From the NCBI GenBank assembly GCA_934270565.1, contig CAKQPR010000008.1:1-64000 (forward strand): 64,000 nucleotides of DNA, written 5' to 3'. Under the pieces are notes generated by a model that had not been told where the DNA came from, made no database searches, and saw only the letters and a list, made by a program, of their open reading frames with translations. The translations under genes were made by a program, and so were the position numbers. Origin of the DNA: an uncultured Clostridia bacterium. GTDB taxonomy: Bacteria; Bacillota; Clostridia; Christensenellales; Pumilibacteraceae. This document shows, piece after piece, positions 7,977 to 16,014 of the stretch (position 1 is the first letter of the stretch; every line of letters starts with the position of its first letter).

Positions 7977-8888
7977 ATGAAAACTATCGACGTATTTATC
8001 GAATACATAGAACGACATCTTTTCGACGAATTATCCGCCGATGCCGTCGCACGAGCCGCGTACACAAATAAATATAACGCTATGCGTATTTTTTCGGCAA
8101 TGACCGACTATTCGTTAGCGGAATATGTAAGGCTGCGCAGATTGTCCGAAGCAGGAAGAATTCTTTGCGAAACTAATCGCCGTATAATAGATATTGCATA
8201 CGATTGCGGATATGAAACTGCGGAAAGTTTTACGAAAGCATTCAAGAAATTCAACGGATTTACGCCTTCCGAATGTCGCAGAACGCATAAATACAAAACC
8301 GTGCCGCCGTGGACTTCGCATTCAGATAATAGAATTTTAACCTTTAATCGGATTACTTTTAACGGTGAAACATTCATAGGTTTCCGGAAAAGATTTTTCG
8401 GGAAAGCCGAACGGCGGCTTGTTCAGGATGAGCGATTTGCCGTATCTACACGCAAAAATCAGGAAGCGTTGCGTGCCGTAAGGAACGAAAACGATTACGA
8501 ATGGTGGGAAATACTCGACAATTTTGACGAAAACGGATTCGATACTACATTGTCGGTTCGTCTTGAAAAAAGCAATTTCGATTATTCGTCGCTTGCAGAA
8601 AAAACAAAAGGCAGCGACTATGATTTCGCCTTTACGGCGAAAGAGCTTGAAAAAACGATAAAATCTTTCGTAACTTACCGAATATTCGGGGAATACGCCG
8701 TATTTATTTCGGAAAATTCCGACTTTCCGATGCAAATGCTTGACGATTTCACAAAAACCGTTTATGACGGAATGAACGATTACGGTTTCGAAAGAGACGA
8801 TACGCGCCCCGAATTGCTTAAAATTTGTTGGTACAGGCGCGCTCGTATTCACGAAAGACATTTAGAATTGTTTATACCTGTTAAATAA
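7977..8888 (+). CDS. AraC-family regulator with GyrI-like effector domain
   Basis: A 303-aa transcription factor. Residues ~1-105 form the two helix-turn-helix AraC DNA-binding domain (LFDELSADAVARAAYTNKYNAMRIF and RRIIDIAYDCGYETAESFTKAFKKFNGFTPSECRR). Residues ~125-303 resemble the effector-binding domain of the GyrI/Rob type (ending in ELFIPVK). The architecture matches Rob/BmrR-like multidrug or small-molecule sensors. The -10 box ends 6 nt before the ATG, so the mRNA may be leaderless. No obvious target operon is adjacent. Confidence 0.85.
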   Translation: MKTIDVFIEYIERHLFDELSADAVARAAYTNKYNAMRIFSAMTDYSLAEYVRLRRLSEAGRILCETNRRIIDIAYDCGYETAESFTKAFKKFNGFTPSECRRTHKYKTVPPWTSHSDNRILTFNRITFNGETFIGFRKRFFGKAERRLVQDERFAVSTRKNQEALRAVRNENDYEWWEILDNFDENGFDTTLSVRLEKSNFDYSSLAEKTKGSDYDFAFTAKELEKTIKSFVTYRIFGEYAVFISENSDFPMQMLDDFTKTVYDGMNDYGFERDDTRPELLKICWYRRARIHERHLELFIPVK

Positions 8889-8894
8889 AACGAC

Positions 8895-8927
8895 AAAAGC
8901 CGCGAACTATAGTAGTTCACGGCTTTT
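8895..8927. terminator. Bidirectional terminator between araC-like and radC
   Basis: AAAAGCCG-GAAC stem with one mismatch around a TATAGTA loop, with A and T runs on both sides. It serves two convergent genes. Confidence 0.75.
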
Positions 8928-8935
8928 AGATTTGT

Positions 8936-10015
8936 TCAGAATTCGTCCGGATAAAGATCCGGTTTATCGATTTTTTGTTCGGTTTCCTCCTCGTTCGTTT
9001 TCGGTTTAGGCTCGTGGAGCACGCCGGCTTTATGCGGAATTCCGCGCTTGCGTTTGAAATTCTGCATATCGAAATTTTCGTTTTTAGCCGCCTGTCCTTT
9101 TGCGAACCGGACGTCCGAATCGTCACGACTTATAACGGGAACGCCGTCGAAAATGTTACCGAGATTGTCTGTATCGACGATAAATTCTTCGAGCCCCGCC
9201 ATCGTCGCTTTTTTCACTTCTTCGGCGGTTGCAAGCTCGTCGATTATTTTCTTGCGCGATTCTGCGGACATAAACGAGCCGAGAATTCCCGAGGAGCGCA
9301 AACTGAAATACTTCGATTCGTAGAATATCAGCGAGTCGTATAACGTGACATTCACCGCGTCCAGCGCGAGATAAATTCTCTTTGCGAGAATTAGATCCTC
9401 GCTCGAAGGCGAAACGTCTCCGCTTGGGTGATTGTGCGCAATGACGACGGAACTTGCTCCTTCGCGTAAAGCCCTGTGAACGATGTCTTCCACTTCTATA
9501 GCAACGCGCGACGGCGAAGAACTTTCGCGTATCGTTTCGCTTATAACATGTCCGCGCGTATCGATAAGAAACAGTCCGAACGTTTCGGTGTTTCTTCCGA
9601 TAAAGAAACGATGAGCGTAAGAAATCGCGTCAGCCGTCGAATTCATCGTATAGTAACGAAGCGTGGCGTCGGCATACGTCATGGTTTTGCGCATAAGCGG
9701 CATATGCATAGCGATAAGATACGCCGCGCCGGTAGTCATACCTTTGATCTTGATAAGCTCGTTCACGGACGCGCGATAAACGGATTCGAGCGATCCGAAG
9801 TGATCGATAAGCACATGCGCGAGACCGTTGGTGTCTCGGCGCGGAATTACGAGCGACAATTCCATTTCGAGAATTTCGTGATCGGCGAAAGTCTCCATTT
9901 CGTTGTCCTTGTCGAATCTTGCTCTCAACCGTTCTCTGTGCCCTTCGTGTAAGGGCTTGTTTTTCTTGGTGAGTTTTTCTATTGTTTTGTTTTCGTTATA
10001 AGAGTCGTCACGCAT
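8936..10015 (-). CDS. radC: RadC-type JAB/MPN protein with long C-terminal tail
   Basis: A 359-aa protein. The usual RadC part is present: an HhH-like region (LIDHFGSLESVYRASVNELIKIKGMTTGAAYLI, ~65-100) and the JAMM metal site AHNHPSGDVSPSSED (~197-211), so the metalloprotease-like fold looks intact. The role of RadC in the cell is unsettled. After ~residue 245 there is an extra ~110-residue tail that is charged and low-complexity (KRKRGIPHK, EPKPKTNEEETEQK), not normal for the ~225-aa family. A single gene with a gap on both sides. Confidence 0.85.
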   Translation of the reverse strand: MRDDSYNENKTIEKLTKKNKPLHEGHRERLRARFDKDNEMETFADHEILEMELSLVIPRRDTNGLAHVLIDHFGSLESVYRASVNELIKIKGMTTGAAYLIAMHMPLMRKTMTYADATLRYYTMNSTADAISYAHRFFIGRNTETFGLFLIDTRGHVISETIRESSSPSRVAIEVEDIVHRALREGASSVVIAHNHPSGDVSPSSEDLILAKRIYLALDAVNVTLYDSLIFYESKYFSLRSSGILGSFMSAESRKKIIDELATAEEVKKATMAGLEEFIVDTDNLGNIFDGVPVISRDDSDVRFAKGQAAKNENFDMQNFKRKRGIPHKAGVLHEPKPKTNEEETEQKIDKPDLYPDEF

Positions 10016-10085
10016 TTTTACAGATCCCCTCTGAGTCGTAATATTCCGAATGTATTATGCTGAAAACTATTCTATATCAAAAAAC

Positions 10086-10832
10086 TTATTCGTCTTCTTC
10101 GTCGGTTTCGGGCAGATCGGCGTTATGGTAAACGTTCTGAACGTCGTCGTTCTCTTCGAGCGCGTCAAGCATTTTCATAAGCTTTTCCGCCGCAGAGTCA
10201 TCGAGCGTTACCGTCATCGACGGAATTTTATCGAGGCGACTGTCGGCAAGCTCGTAACCTGCCGCGCGAAGACCGTCGCAAACCGAAAGGAAATCTTCGG
10301 TAGACGTAACGATTTCATAGCAATCGTCATCGGCGCTGAAATCTTCCGCGCCCGCTTCGAGCGCCGCCATCATAACTTCATCGTCGTCCATACCGCTCTT
10401 TTTCTCGATTTCGATAATTCCTTTAGACGAGAAAAGGTAGCTGACGCAACCGTTTGTTCCCATAGAACCGCCGAATTTATCGAAAAGGTGACGGACGTCC
10501 CCCGCCGTTCTGTTCTTGTTGTCCGTAAGCGTTTCGACGATCACGGCTACTCCGTTTGTACCGTATCCTTCGTAAACGACGGATTCGTAATTGATGCTTC
10601 CGAGCTCGCCGCTCGCTTTTTTGATGCTGCGGTTGATGTTGTCGTTGGGCATGTTGGCGGCTTTTGCCTTAGCTATAACCGTGCGAAGCGCCGAGTTGCT
10701 GTCGGGGTCTGCTCCGCCCGATTTAACCGCGACCGCGATTTCGCGCCCTATTTTAGTAAATACCGCGCTTCTCGCCGCGTCGGTTTTCCCTTTTGCTCTT
10801 TTGATGGTTGACCATTTGCTGTGTCCGGACAT
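10086..10832 (-). CDS. yebC: YebC/PmpR-family protein
   Basis: A 248-aa protein starting MSGHSKWSTIKRAKGKTDAAR, the hallmark of the YebC/PmpR family, with MPNDNINRSIKKASGE and an acidic C-terminal domain ending ETDEEDE. Members act as transcription regulators or, as shown for some, as translation factors that help ribosomes through proline stretches. The start is the ATG at 10832, preceded by GGAGG. The frame stays open upstream but overlaps the methyltransferase gene. It lies 20 nt after the trmH-like gene, so the two are probably cotranscribed. Confidence 0.93.
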   Translation of the reverse strand: MSGHSKWSTIKRAKGKTDAARSAVFTKIGREIAVAVKSGGADPDSNSALRTVIAKAKAANMPNDNINRSIKKASGELGSINYESVVYEGYGTNGVAVIVETLTDNKNRTAGDVRHLFDKFGGSMGTNGCVSYLFSSKGIIEIEKKSGMDDDEVMMAALEAGAEDFSADDDCYEIVTSTEDFLSVCDGLRAAGYELADSRLDKIPSMTVTLDDSAAEKLMKMLDALEENDDVQNVYHNADLPETDEEDE

Positions 10833-10852
10833 ATTATCCCTCCGTGGTAAAT

Positions 10853-11596
10853 TTAGTTTTTTCCGTATCTTAATACATAAGTCATTATCGAAGCGCACAC
10901 GCCCGCGTTCAGTGATTCGCCGTTTTCCATCGGTAACGAAACAACCGAATCGGCTTGCGTGAGCACCGCGTCCGAAATTCCGTTGGCTTCGTTTCCGATG
11001 CACAGACAGATTTTTTCGGGAAATCGGGTTTCGAAGAAGTTTTCGCCGCCCATATCGGCGCACACAAACGTATAACCGCGTTTTTTCAGTTCCGCAACGT
11101 CCGTTTCGTCTGCTTCGAACAAATTCAGTCGCGAAATCGCGGAAACCGCGCTTCTTACGACTTTCGGGTTGTAAGCGTCTACGCAATCATACAGATAAAT
11201 ATCCGTAAAGCCGGTTGCGAGCGCGCTTCTTATTATCGTGCCTAAGTTCCCGGGGTCGCGGATTCTGTCGAGAAACAACGCGCGATCCGAGCCGTATAGC
11301 TTTTCCGGAACGCGTTTTTTCGCAACGGCAATCACGCCTTGCGAATTTTCGGTTTGCGAAAGTCGCGCAAAAACTGCGTCCGAGCAGACGATAGCGTCTT
11401 CGGCGCTGAATTCGCCCGACAGTCGGGCGTAAGCGGATTCCGAAAATACGAGCTTAGGCGAAACGAGGTAAGGCAAACTGTCGCGAACGGCGCGAAGTCC
11501 TTCGATTATATAAGCCTCTTCTTCGTCGCGATATCGCTTGTCTCGTAAACGCGAAATCTTCTTTATCGTGTTGTTGTCGAACGAAGTAATGACCAT
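10853..11596 (-). CDS. TrmH/SpoU-family RNA 2'-O-methyltransferase
   Basis: A 247-aa SPOUT enzyme. N-terminal substrate-binding domain (EEAYIIEGLRAVRDSL), then the three SpoU motifs: DRIRDPGNLGTIIRSA (~112-127), IGNEANGIS (~198-206) and PMENGESLNAGVCASI (~219-234), which form the knotted SAM site. Probable target is 23S rRNA or a tRNA ribose; the exact position cannot be told. It lies downstream of rplT past a terminator. Confidence 0.88.
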   Translation of the reverse strand: MVITSFDNNTIKKISRLRDKRYRDEEEAYIIEGLRAVRDSLPYLVSPKLVFSESAYARLSGEFSAEDAIVCSDAVFARLSQTENSQGVIAVAKKRVPEKLYGSDRALFLDRIRDPGNLGTIIRSALATGFTDIYLYDCVDAYNPKVVRSAVSAISRLNLFEADETDVAELKKRGYTFVCADMGGENFFETRFPEKICLCIGNEANGISDAVLTQADSVVSLPMENGESLNAGVCASIMTYVLRYGKN

Positions 11597-11603
11597 AAAA
11601 ACG

Positions 11604-11634
11604 CGAAAAGCACCGCTTGATGAAAACGGTGCTT
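11604..11634 (-). terminator. Terminator of the infC-rpmI-rplT operon
   Basis: An 8-bp stem AAGCACCG/CGGTGCTT (608-615 with 627-634) followed on the minus strand by TTTTCGCGTTTTT. Confidence 0.75.
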
Positions 11635-11651
11635 CAAAGTCGCTTAACTAC

Positions 11652-12008
11652 TTATTTAGCAATAGCTTTTTGAGCGGTCTCGGCAAGCGCCTTGAATGCG
11701 TTGGCGTCGTTTACCGCAAGGTCTGCAAGCACCTTTCTGTTAAGATTTATGCCGGCGGTTTTAAGACCGTACATAAACTTCGAGTACGACATACCGTTGA
11801 TACGAGCGGCGGCGTTGATACGAGCGATCCAAAGTTTTCTGAAATCTCTTTTCTTTCTGCGACGACCGATGAACGCATACATCTGCGATTTCATTACGGC
11901 TTCGCGAGCGATGCGGTACGAACGCGACTTAGATCCGAAATAGCCCTTTGCGAGCTTCATTATTTTGCGACGCTTTTTGACTGCGTTTACAGCTCTTTTA
12001 ATTCTCAT
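11652..12008 (-). CDS. rplT: 50S ribosomal protein L20
   Basis: A 118-aa full-length L20: MRIKRAVNAVKKRRKIMKLAKGYFG start, then LWIARINAAARINGMSYSKFMYGLKTAGINLNRKVLADLA. L20 binds 23S rRNA early in 50S assembly and in Firmicutes represses its own operon by binding the infC leader. Last gene of infC-rpmI-rplT. Confidence 0.97.
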   Translation of the reverse strand: MRIKRAVNAVKKRRKIMKLAKGYFGSKSRSYRIAREAVMKSQMYAFIGRRRKKRDFRKLWIARINAAARINGMSYSKFMYGLKTAGINLNRKVLADLAVNDANAFKALAETAQKAIAK

Positions 12009-12020
12009 AGTAGCCTCCCG

Positions 12021-12218
12021 TTACTTCTGAATCATAACCTTGACGGTTGCAGCCTGCTTATCCGAGCCCATATAAGCTCCCTGACGCAGACCCATTTTTC
12101 TCTTGCTGCTCTTCTTGGTCAGAATGTGGTTCTTACCCTGCTGAGCGCGTTTGACTTTTCCCGACGCGGTGGTGCGGAAACGCTTTTTAGCACCGCTGTG
12201 ACTTTTCATTTTTGGCAT
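12021..12218 (-). CDS. rpmI: 50S ribosomal protein L35
   Basis: A 65-aa protein, MPKMKSHSGAKKRFRTTASGKVKR start and the basic HILTKKSSKRKMGLR centre typical of L35. The ATG at 12218 has GGAGGG upstream; the frame stays open further upstream but overlaps infC. It sits 12 nt before rplT. Confidence 0.97.
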   Translation of the reverse strand: MPKMKSHSGAKKRFRTTASGKVKRAQQGKNHILTKKSSKRKMGLRQGAYMGSDKQAATVKVMIQK

Positions 12219-12238
12219 AGTGATACCCTCCGTTGTTG

Positions 12239-12748
12239 TTATTTTTTCGGTGCGAGGATCATAAGAATATTGCGACCCTCTGTCATCGGTTTTTTGTCGA
12301 ATACGCAAACGTCTTTGACTATGTTAAAGAAGTCATTCATAACTTCCACACCCAAAGCCGCGTGAGCTTGCTGGCGTCCTCTCATACGAATGGAAACCTT
12401 AACTTTATCGCCGCCGACGAGAAACTTGAGGCATTGTTTAGCCTTGGTTTCAAGGTCGTGCGTGTCGATAGTCATCGAAAGCCAGATCTCTTTGAGTTCG
12501 GTAACTTTCTGGTTCTTGCGAGCGTCTTTTTCGCGCTTAGCCGCGTCGAACTTGAATTTACCGTAATCCATAATCTTACAAACGGGCGGCTGACCGGAAG
12601 GATTGATCTTCACGAGGTCGAGGTTTTTCTCGTCGGCAATGGCGTTAGCCTGAGCCGCGCTCATAATGCCGAGCTGCTGTCCGTTCTCGTCAATGACTCG
12701 GACTTCCCTGTCGGTGATCCGGTCGTTGATTTCAACTTCCTTATTTAT
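12239..12748 (-). CDS. infC: Translation initiation factor IF-3, probable AUA start
   Basis: IF-3 of 169 residues if begun at the ATA at 12748, with the N-domain (NKEVEINDRITDREVRVID, LDLVKINPSGQPPVCKIMDYGKFKFD) and C-domain (TIDTHDLETKAKQCLKFL, KVKVSIRMRGRQ). No ATG exists near the conserved start. A GTG at 12763 is in frame but overlaps GGAGG; that Shine-Dalgarno lies 8 nt before ATA, exactly where the family alignment starts (M-x-NKE-type). Rare AUU/AUA/AUC starts are known for infC in other bacteria and let IF-3 repress its own synthesis. Confidence 0.93.
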   Translation of the reverse strand: MNKEVEINDRITDREVRVIDENGQQLGIMSAAQANAIADEKNLDLVKINPSGQPPVCKIMDYGKFKFDAAKREKDARKNQKVTELKEIWLSMTIDTHDLETKAKQCLKFLVGGDKVKVSIRMRGRQQAHAALGVEVMNDFFNIVKDVCVFDKKPMTEGRNILMILAPKK

Positions 12749-12763
12749 AGCGGTGTCCTCCAC

Positions 12764-12800
12764 ATAAAAGAATTGAGCGGCACATAGATTTACCGCTCAA
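12764..12800 (-). terminator. infC leader hairpin (candidate attenuator)
   Basis: A perfect 8-bp stem TTGAGCGG/CCGCTCAA with a 12-nt loop, followed by TTCTTTT immediately before the Shine-Dalgarno. It resembles the leader terminator through which L20 controls this operon in Bacillus, though the T run is imperfect. Confidence 0.5.
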
Positions 12801-12885
12801 AAAACACAATAATCGTTCAATTAAAGCGTTACGCGATCCGAGCTCTGCCCGATCGGTGAGAATAAATCTACTTCCAACGCGAATT

Positions 12886-12915
12886 AGTATACCATAATCG
12901 GAATATATTTGTCAA
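12886..12915 (-). promoter_or_regulatory. Promoter of infC-rpmI-rplT
   Basis: On the minus strand: a perfect TTGACA, an 18-bp spacer and TATACT, leaving a ~130-nt leader before infC. Confidence 0.75.
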
Positions 12916-12952
12916 CCGTTTTTCGCTGCTTTTTACCGAATTCGGCAAAATT

Positions 12953-13669
12953 TTAATAGAGTTCGGGGCGAATTCTGCCCGTGGCGAACGAAAGAACCAT
13001 AATTTCGCCCGCGTGGGCGCTGTGCAGAACGCGTGCGCACTCGCCGCTCGTAGCTCCGGTCGTAAAAACGTCGTCGATCAGAAGTACGTTCTTACCGTGA
13101 ACGAGCGATCTGTCGATTACGGTGTAAGCTCCGACGATTGCTTCCGCTCTTTCCCGCCTGTTCATACGAGCGAGGTGAGGCAGGTCTTTAACTTTTGCGA
13201 GCGCGTTTTCGACGGGAAGCCCCAAGATTTCGGAAACGCTTTCGGCAAGCAGTTTCGCCTGATTATACCCGCGTTTTTTCTCGGCAGTCGGATACATCGG
13301 AACGTAACAGATTATATCCGCCTCGAATCCGCTTTCGTAATAGGTGTCCGCCATAAATTCCGCCATGACCGTAGCAAGATATTTTCCGCCGCCGTATTTG
13401 AGCTTGTAAACGAGTTTTACCACGTCGTTTTCGTAAACGAGCGGCGCTCTGGCGAGTTTGAACGAACGCGGCTCGTTTTTGCAGTCCTCGCAAAAATGCG
13501 CCATGTTCTTCATTGCTCTGCCGCAACGTTCGCAGTAGCTTACGTTATACGACGGTTCGCACCTTTCGCAAATGCAATAACGCGACGACGAGGGTAATTC
13601 GTCGCCGCATATTACGCATTTTATCCCCGAAGGGTAAAACAATTCGGATAAAACCTTCAACGGTTTCAT
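12953..13669 (-). CDS. comF: ComF family phosphoribosyltransferase-like protein
   Basis: A 238-aa protein with an N-terminal zinc ribbon (CVICGDELP, CERC, CERCGRAM, CEDC; ~18-62) and a C-terminal PRTase domain with the PRPP loop VLLIDDVFTTGATSGEC (~187-203). The PMYPTAEKKRGYNQAKLLAE segment is typical. In transformable bacteria ComFC helps import or process single-stranded DNA; elsewhere the role is unclear. Begins 2 nt after the ackA stop. Confidence 0.9.
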   Translation of the reverse strand: MKPLKVLSELFYPSGIKCVICGDELPSSSRYCICERCEPSYNVSYCERCGRAMKNMAHFCEDCKNEPRSFKLARAPLVYENDVVKLVYKLKYGGGKYLATVMAEFMADTYYESGFEADIICYVPMYPTAEKKRGYNQAKLLAESVSEILGLPVENALAKVKDLPHLARMNRRERAEAIVGAYTVIDRSLVHGKNVLLIDDVFTTGATSGECARVLHSAHAGEIMVLSFATGRIRPELY

Positions 13670-13671
13670 TA

Positions 13672-14859
13672 TTATTTAAGACGAAGCGTCTCTCTCGCGA
13701 TAACGAGCTCTTCGTTGGTGGGTATAACGAACACCTTTACGCGCGAATCTTTAGCAGAAATCTCGAATTCTTCGCCGCGCGGAACGTTATCGTTCAGCTT
13801 CTCGTCTACTTTCACGCCGAGGAATTCAAGCCCTTCGACGACTTTTTTACGCACGATTTCGGTATGTTCTCCGATGCCGCCGGTGAACGCTATGCAATCG
13901 AGCCCGCCCATAGCCGCAGCATAAGCGCCGACGTACTTTTTAACGCGGTACGAGAACATATCGATAGCGAGACGCGCGCGGTCGTTGCCTTCGTCGTAAG
14001 CCGCGCAAAGGTCTCTGAAATCGGACGAAACGCCGCTTACGCCGAGCACGCCGCATTTCTTATTTAAATAGTTGGTAGCCTCGTGGATATCCATACCCTT
14101 CTTGTCCATCAGGAATTCGATGGCGGCGGGATCGATATCGCCCGAACGAGTGCCCATAACGAGACCTTCGAGCGGCGTAAGTCCCATGGAAGTGTCGATG
14201 CATTTGCCGTTCTTTACCGCGCTTACGCTTGCGCCGTTGCCGAGGTGGCAAACGACGGTCTTTATATCCTTTTTGCCCATAAGACGGATCGCTTCGCCGG
14301 AAACGAACAAGTGGCTTGTTCCGTGGAAGCCGTATTTACGGACTCTGTAATCCTTGTAATCCTCGTAAGGAATGGCGTACATATACGCATAATCGGGCAT
14401 CGTTGAATGGAAAGTCGTATCGAAAACGGCAACTTGCGGTGCGGACGGCATGACTTCCATGCACGCTTTGATACCCATTATGTTTGCGGGCATATGAAGC
14501 GGTCCGAGGTCGATAATGCTTTCGATGTCGGCAAGCGTTTTGTCGGTGATCTTCGCGCTTTCTTTGAAGATTTCCGCGCCGTGAAGAACGCGGTGTCCGA
14601 CTGCTGCGATTTCGCTCATATCTTTGATTACGCCGTAATTCGGATTGACGAGCGCGTTAAGCACCATCTTGATCGCTTCGGAATGCGTGGGCATAGCGCC
14701 TTTGATTTCAACCTTTTTACCGTCGTATTCGTGTTTGAGAACCGAACCGTCGATGCCGATTCTTTCGCAAACGCCCTTCGCGAGAACGCTTTCGTCGTTC
14801 ATTTCGATGAGCTGATATTTGAGCGAGCTGCTTCCCGCGTTGACTACGAGTATTTTCAT
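13672..14859 (-). CDS. ackA: Acetate kinase
   Basis: A 395-aa ASKHA-fold enzyme that makes ATP and acetate from acetyl phosphate. Seen: MKILVVNAGSSSLKYQLIEM start, VFDTTFHSTMPDYAYMYAIPY (~142-162), GFHGTSHLFVSGEA, VCHLGNGASVSAVKNGKCIDTSMGLTPLEGLVMGTRSGDIDP (~203-245) and FTGGIGEHTEIVRKKV. Full length with all signature blocks. It follows pta by 18 nt, giving the acetate ATP-yielding pathway of a fermenter. Confidence 0.97.
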   Translation of the reverse strand: MKILVVNAGSSSLKYQLIEMNDESVLAKGVCERIGIDGSVLKHEYDGKKVEIKGAMPTHSEAIKMVLNALVNPNYGVIKDMSEIAAVGHRVLHGAEIFKESAKITDKTLADIESIIDLGPLHMPANIMGIKACMEVMPSAPQVAVFDTTFHSTMPDYAYMYAIPYEDYKDYRVRKYGFHGTSHLFVSGEAIRLMGKKDIKTVVCHLGNGASVSAVKNGKCIDTSMGLTPLEGLVMGTRSGDIDPAAIEFLMDKKGMDIHEATNYLNKKCGVLGVSGVSSDFRDLCAAYDEGNDRARLAIDMFSYRVKKYVGAYAAAMGGLDCIAFTGGIGEHTEIVRKKVVEGLEFLGVKVDEKLNDNVPRGEEFEISAKDSRVKVFVIPTNEELVIARETLRLK

Positions 14860-14877
14860 GATTTTCTCCTTCGTTGT

Positions 14878-15867
14878 TTATTTAATTGCCTGAAGCGCCG
14901 TCATTGCTACAACGTTTACGACGTCCGAAGCCGAGCAGCCGCGGGAAAGGTCGTTTACGGGTTTGTTGAAGCCCTGACATACAGGACCGATCGCTTCCGC
15001 GCCCGCAAGGCGCTGAACAAGCTTGTAACCGATATTGCCCGCCTGAAGATCGGGGAATATAAGCACGTTGGCTTTGCCTGCGACGTTGCTGCCGGGGGCT
15101 TTGAGTTTGCCTACTTTCTCAACAAGCGCGGCGTCAGCCTGAAGTTCGCCGTCCACGCAAAGGTCGGGATCCGCTTCTTTGACGAGCTTAGTGGCTTCGA
15201 CGACTTTATCGACGAGTTCGTGTTTTGCACTGCCCTTCGTCGAGAACGAAAGCATAGCGACTTTCGGGTCGATTCCCGCAATTTTACGCGCGCTGTCGGC
15301 GGAAGCAACCGCGATTGCGGCAAGTTGTTCTGCAGTCGGGTTCGGGTTTACCGCGCAGTCGCCGAATACGAGAACGCCGTTTTCGCCGTACTTGCAGTTT
15401 TCGGGCATAACCATAATAAAGCAGCTGCTGACCGTAGAAATCCCGGGTGCGGTTTTGATAATCTGAAGCGCGGGACGGAGTACGTCGCCGGTCGAATTGA
15501 TCGAGCCGGCAACCATACCGTCGGCTTTGCCTGTTTTAACGAGCATAACGCCGAGATAAAGCGGGTTTTTAACGAGCGAAGCGGCCTGTTCGGGAGTCAT
15601 ACCCTTTGCCTTTCTCGCTTCGTAAAGCGCGTTTGCGTATTCGGAAAGATCGTCGGTGGCGGGATTTACGATTTCAATGCCGTCGAGCTTTGCGTCGGGG
15701 CACTTTGCGGCAATCACCGCGGGATCGCCGATCAGCGTAAGACGGGCGATTTTGCGGTTGTTGACGATTTCTGCGGCGCGGATAATGCGCTCCTCTTCGC
15801 CTTCCGCGAGAACGATGTGTTTATACGCTTTCGCGGCTTTTTCTCTGATACTTTCGAGTAAAGTCAT
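14878..15867 (-). CDS. pta: Phosphate acetyltransferase
   Basis: A 329-aa short-form enzyme converting acetyl-CoA and phosphate to acetyl phosphate. Blocks seen: VLAEGEEERIIRAAEIV, MLVKTGKADGMVAGSINSTGDVLRPALQIIKT, FGDCAVNPNPTAEQLAAIA, MLSFSTKGSAKHELVDKV, and the C-terminal NVLIFPDLQAGNIGYKLVQRLAGAEAIGPVCQGFNKPVNDLSRGCSASDVVN. GGAG precedes the ATG. First gene of pta-ackA-comF. Confidence 0.97.
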   Translation of the reverse strand: MTLLESIREKAAKAYKHIVLAEGEEERIIRAAEIVNNRKIARLTLIGDPAVIAAKCPDAKLDGIEIVNPATDDLSEYANALYEARKAKGMTPEQAASLVKNPLYLGVMLVKTGKADGMVAGSINSTGDVLRPALQIIKTAPGISTVSSCFIMVMPENCKYGENGVLVFGDCAVNPNPTAEQLAAIAVASADSARKIAGIDPKVAMLSFSTKGSAKHELVDKVVEATKLVKEADPDLCVDGELQADAALVEKVGKLKAPGSNVAGKANVLIFPDLQAGNIGYKLVQRLAGAEAIGPVCQGFNKPVNDLSRGCSASDVVNVVAMTALQAIK

Positions 15868-15966
15868 AAATTTTCTCCTTTTTGCCCTTTATTCGGGTGC
15901 AAAATATTTAACAAAGTGTTATAATTGAGTTAAGACAAGCGCTTCGGCGCGTCCGACTCGCTAATA

Positions 15967-15995
15967 ATTATAACACTATATAATGAAAAAGTAAA
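15967..15995 (-). promoter_or_regulatory. Promoter of pta-ackA
   Basis: On the minus strand: TTTACT (15995-15990), a 17-bp spacer and TATAAT (15972-15967). The -10 region lies in the right arm of an 11-bp inverted repeat (15916-15926 with 15966-15976). Confidence 0.5.
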
Positions 15996-16014
15996 ATCTT
16001 TTGAGGACTAAACC

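Noticed and set aside
14407..15861. A ~484-codon open frame antisense to ackA and pta
   Set aside because: A codon-bias shadow with no motif; both sense genes are complete and conserved.
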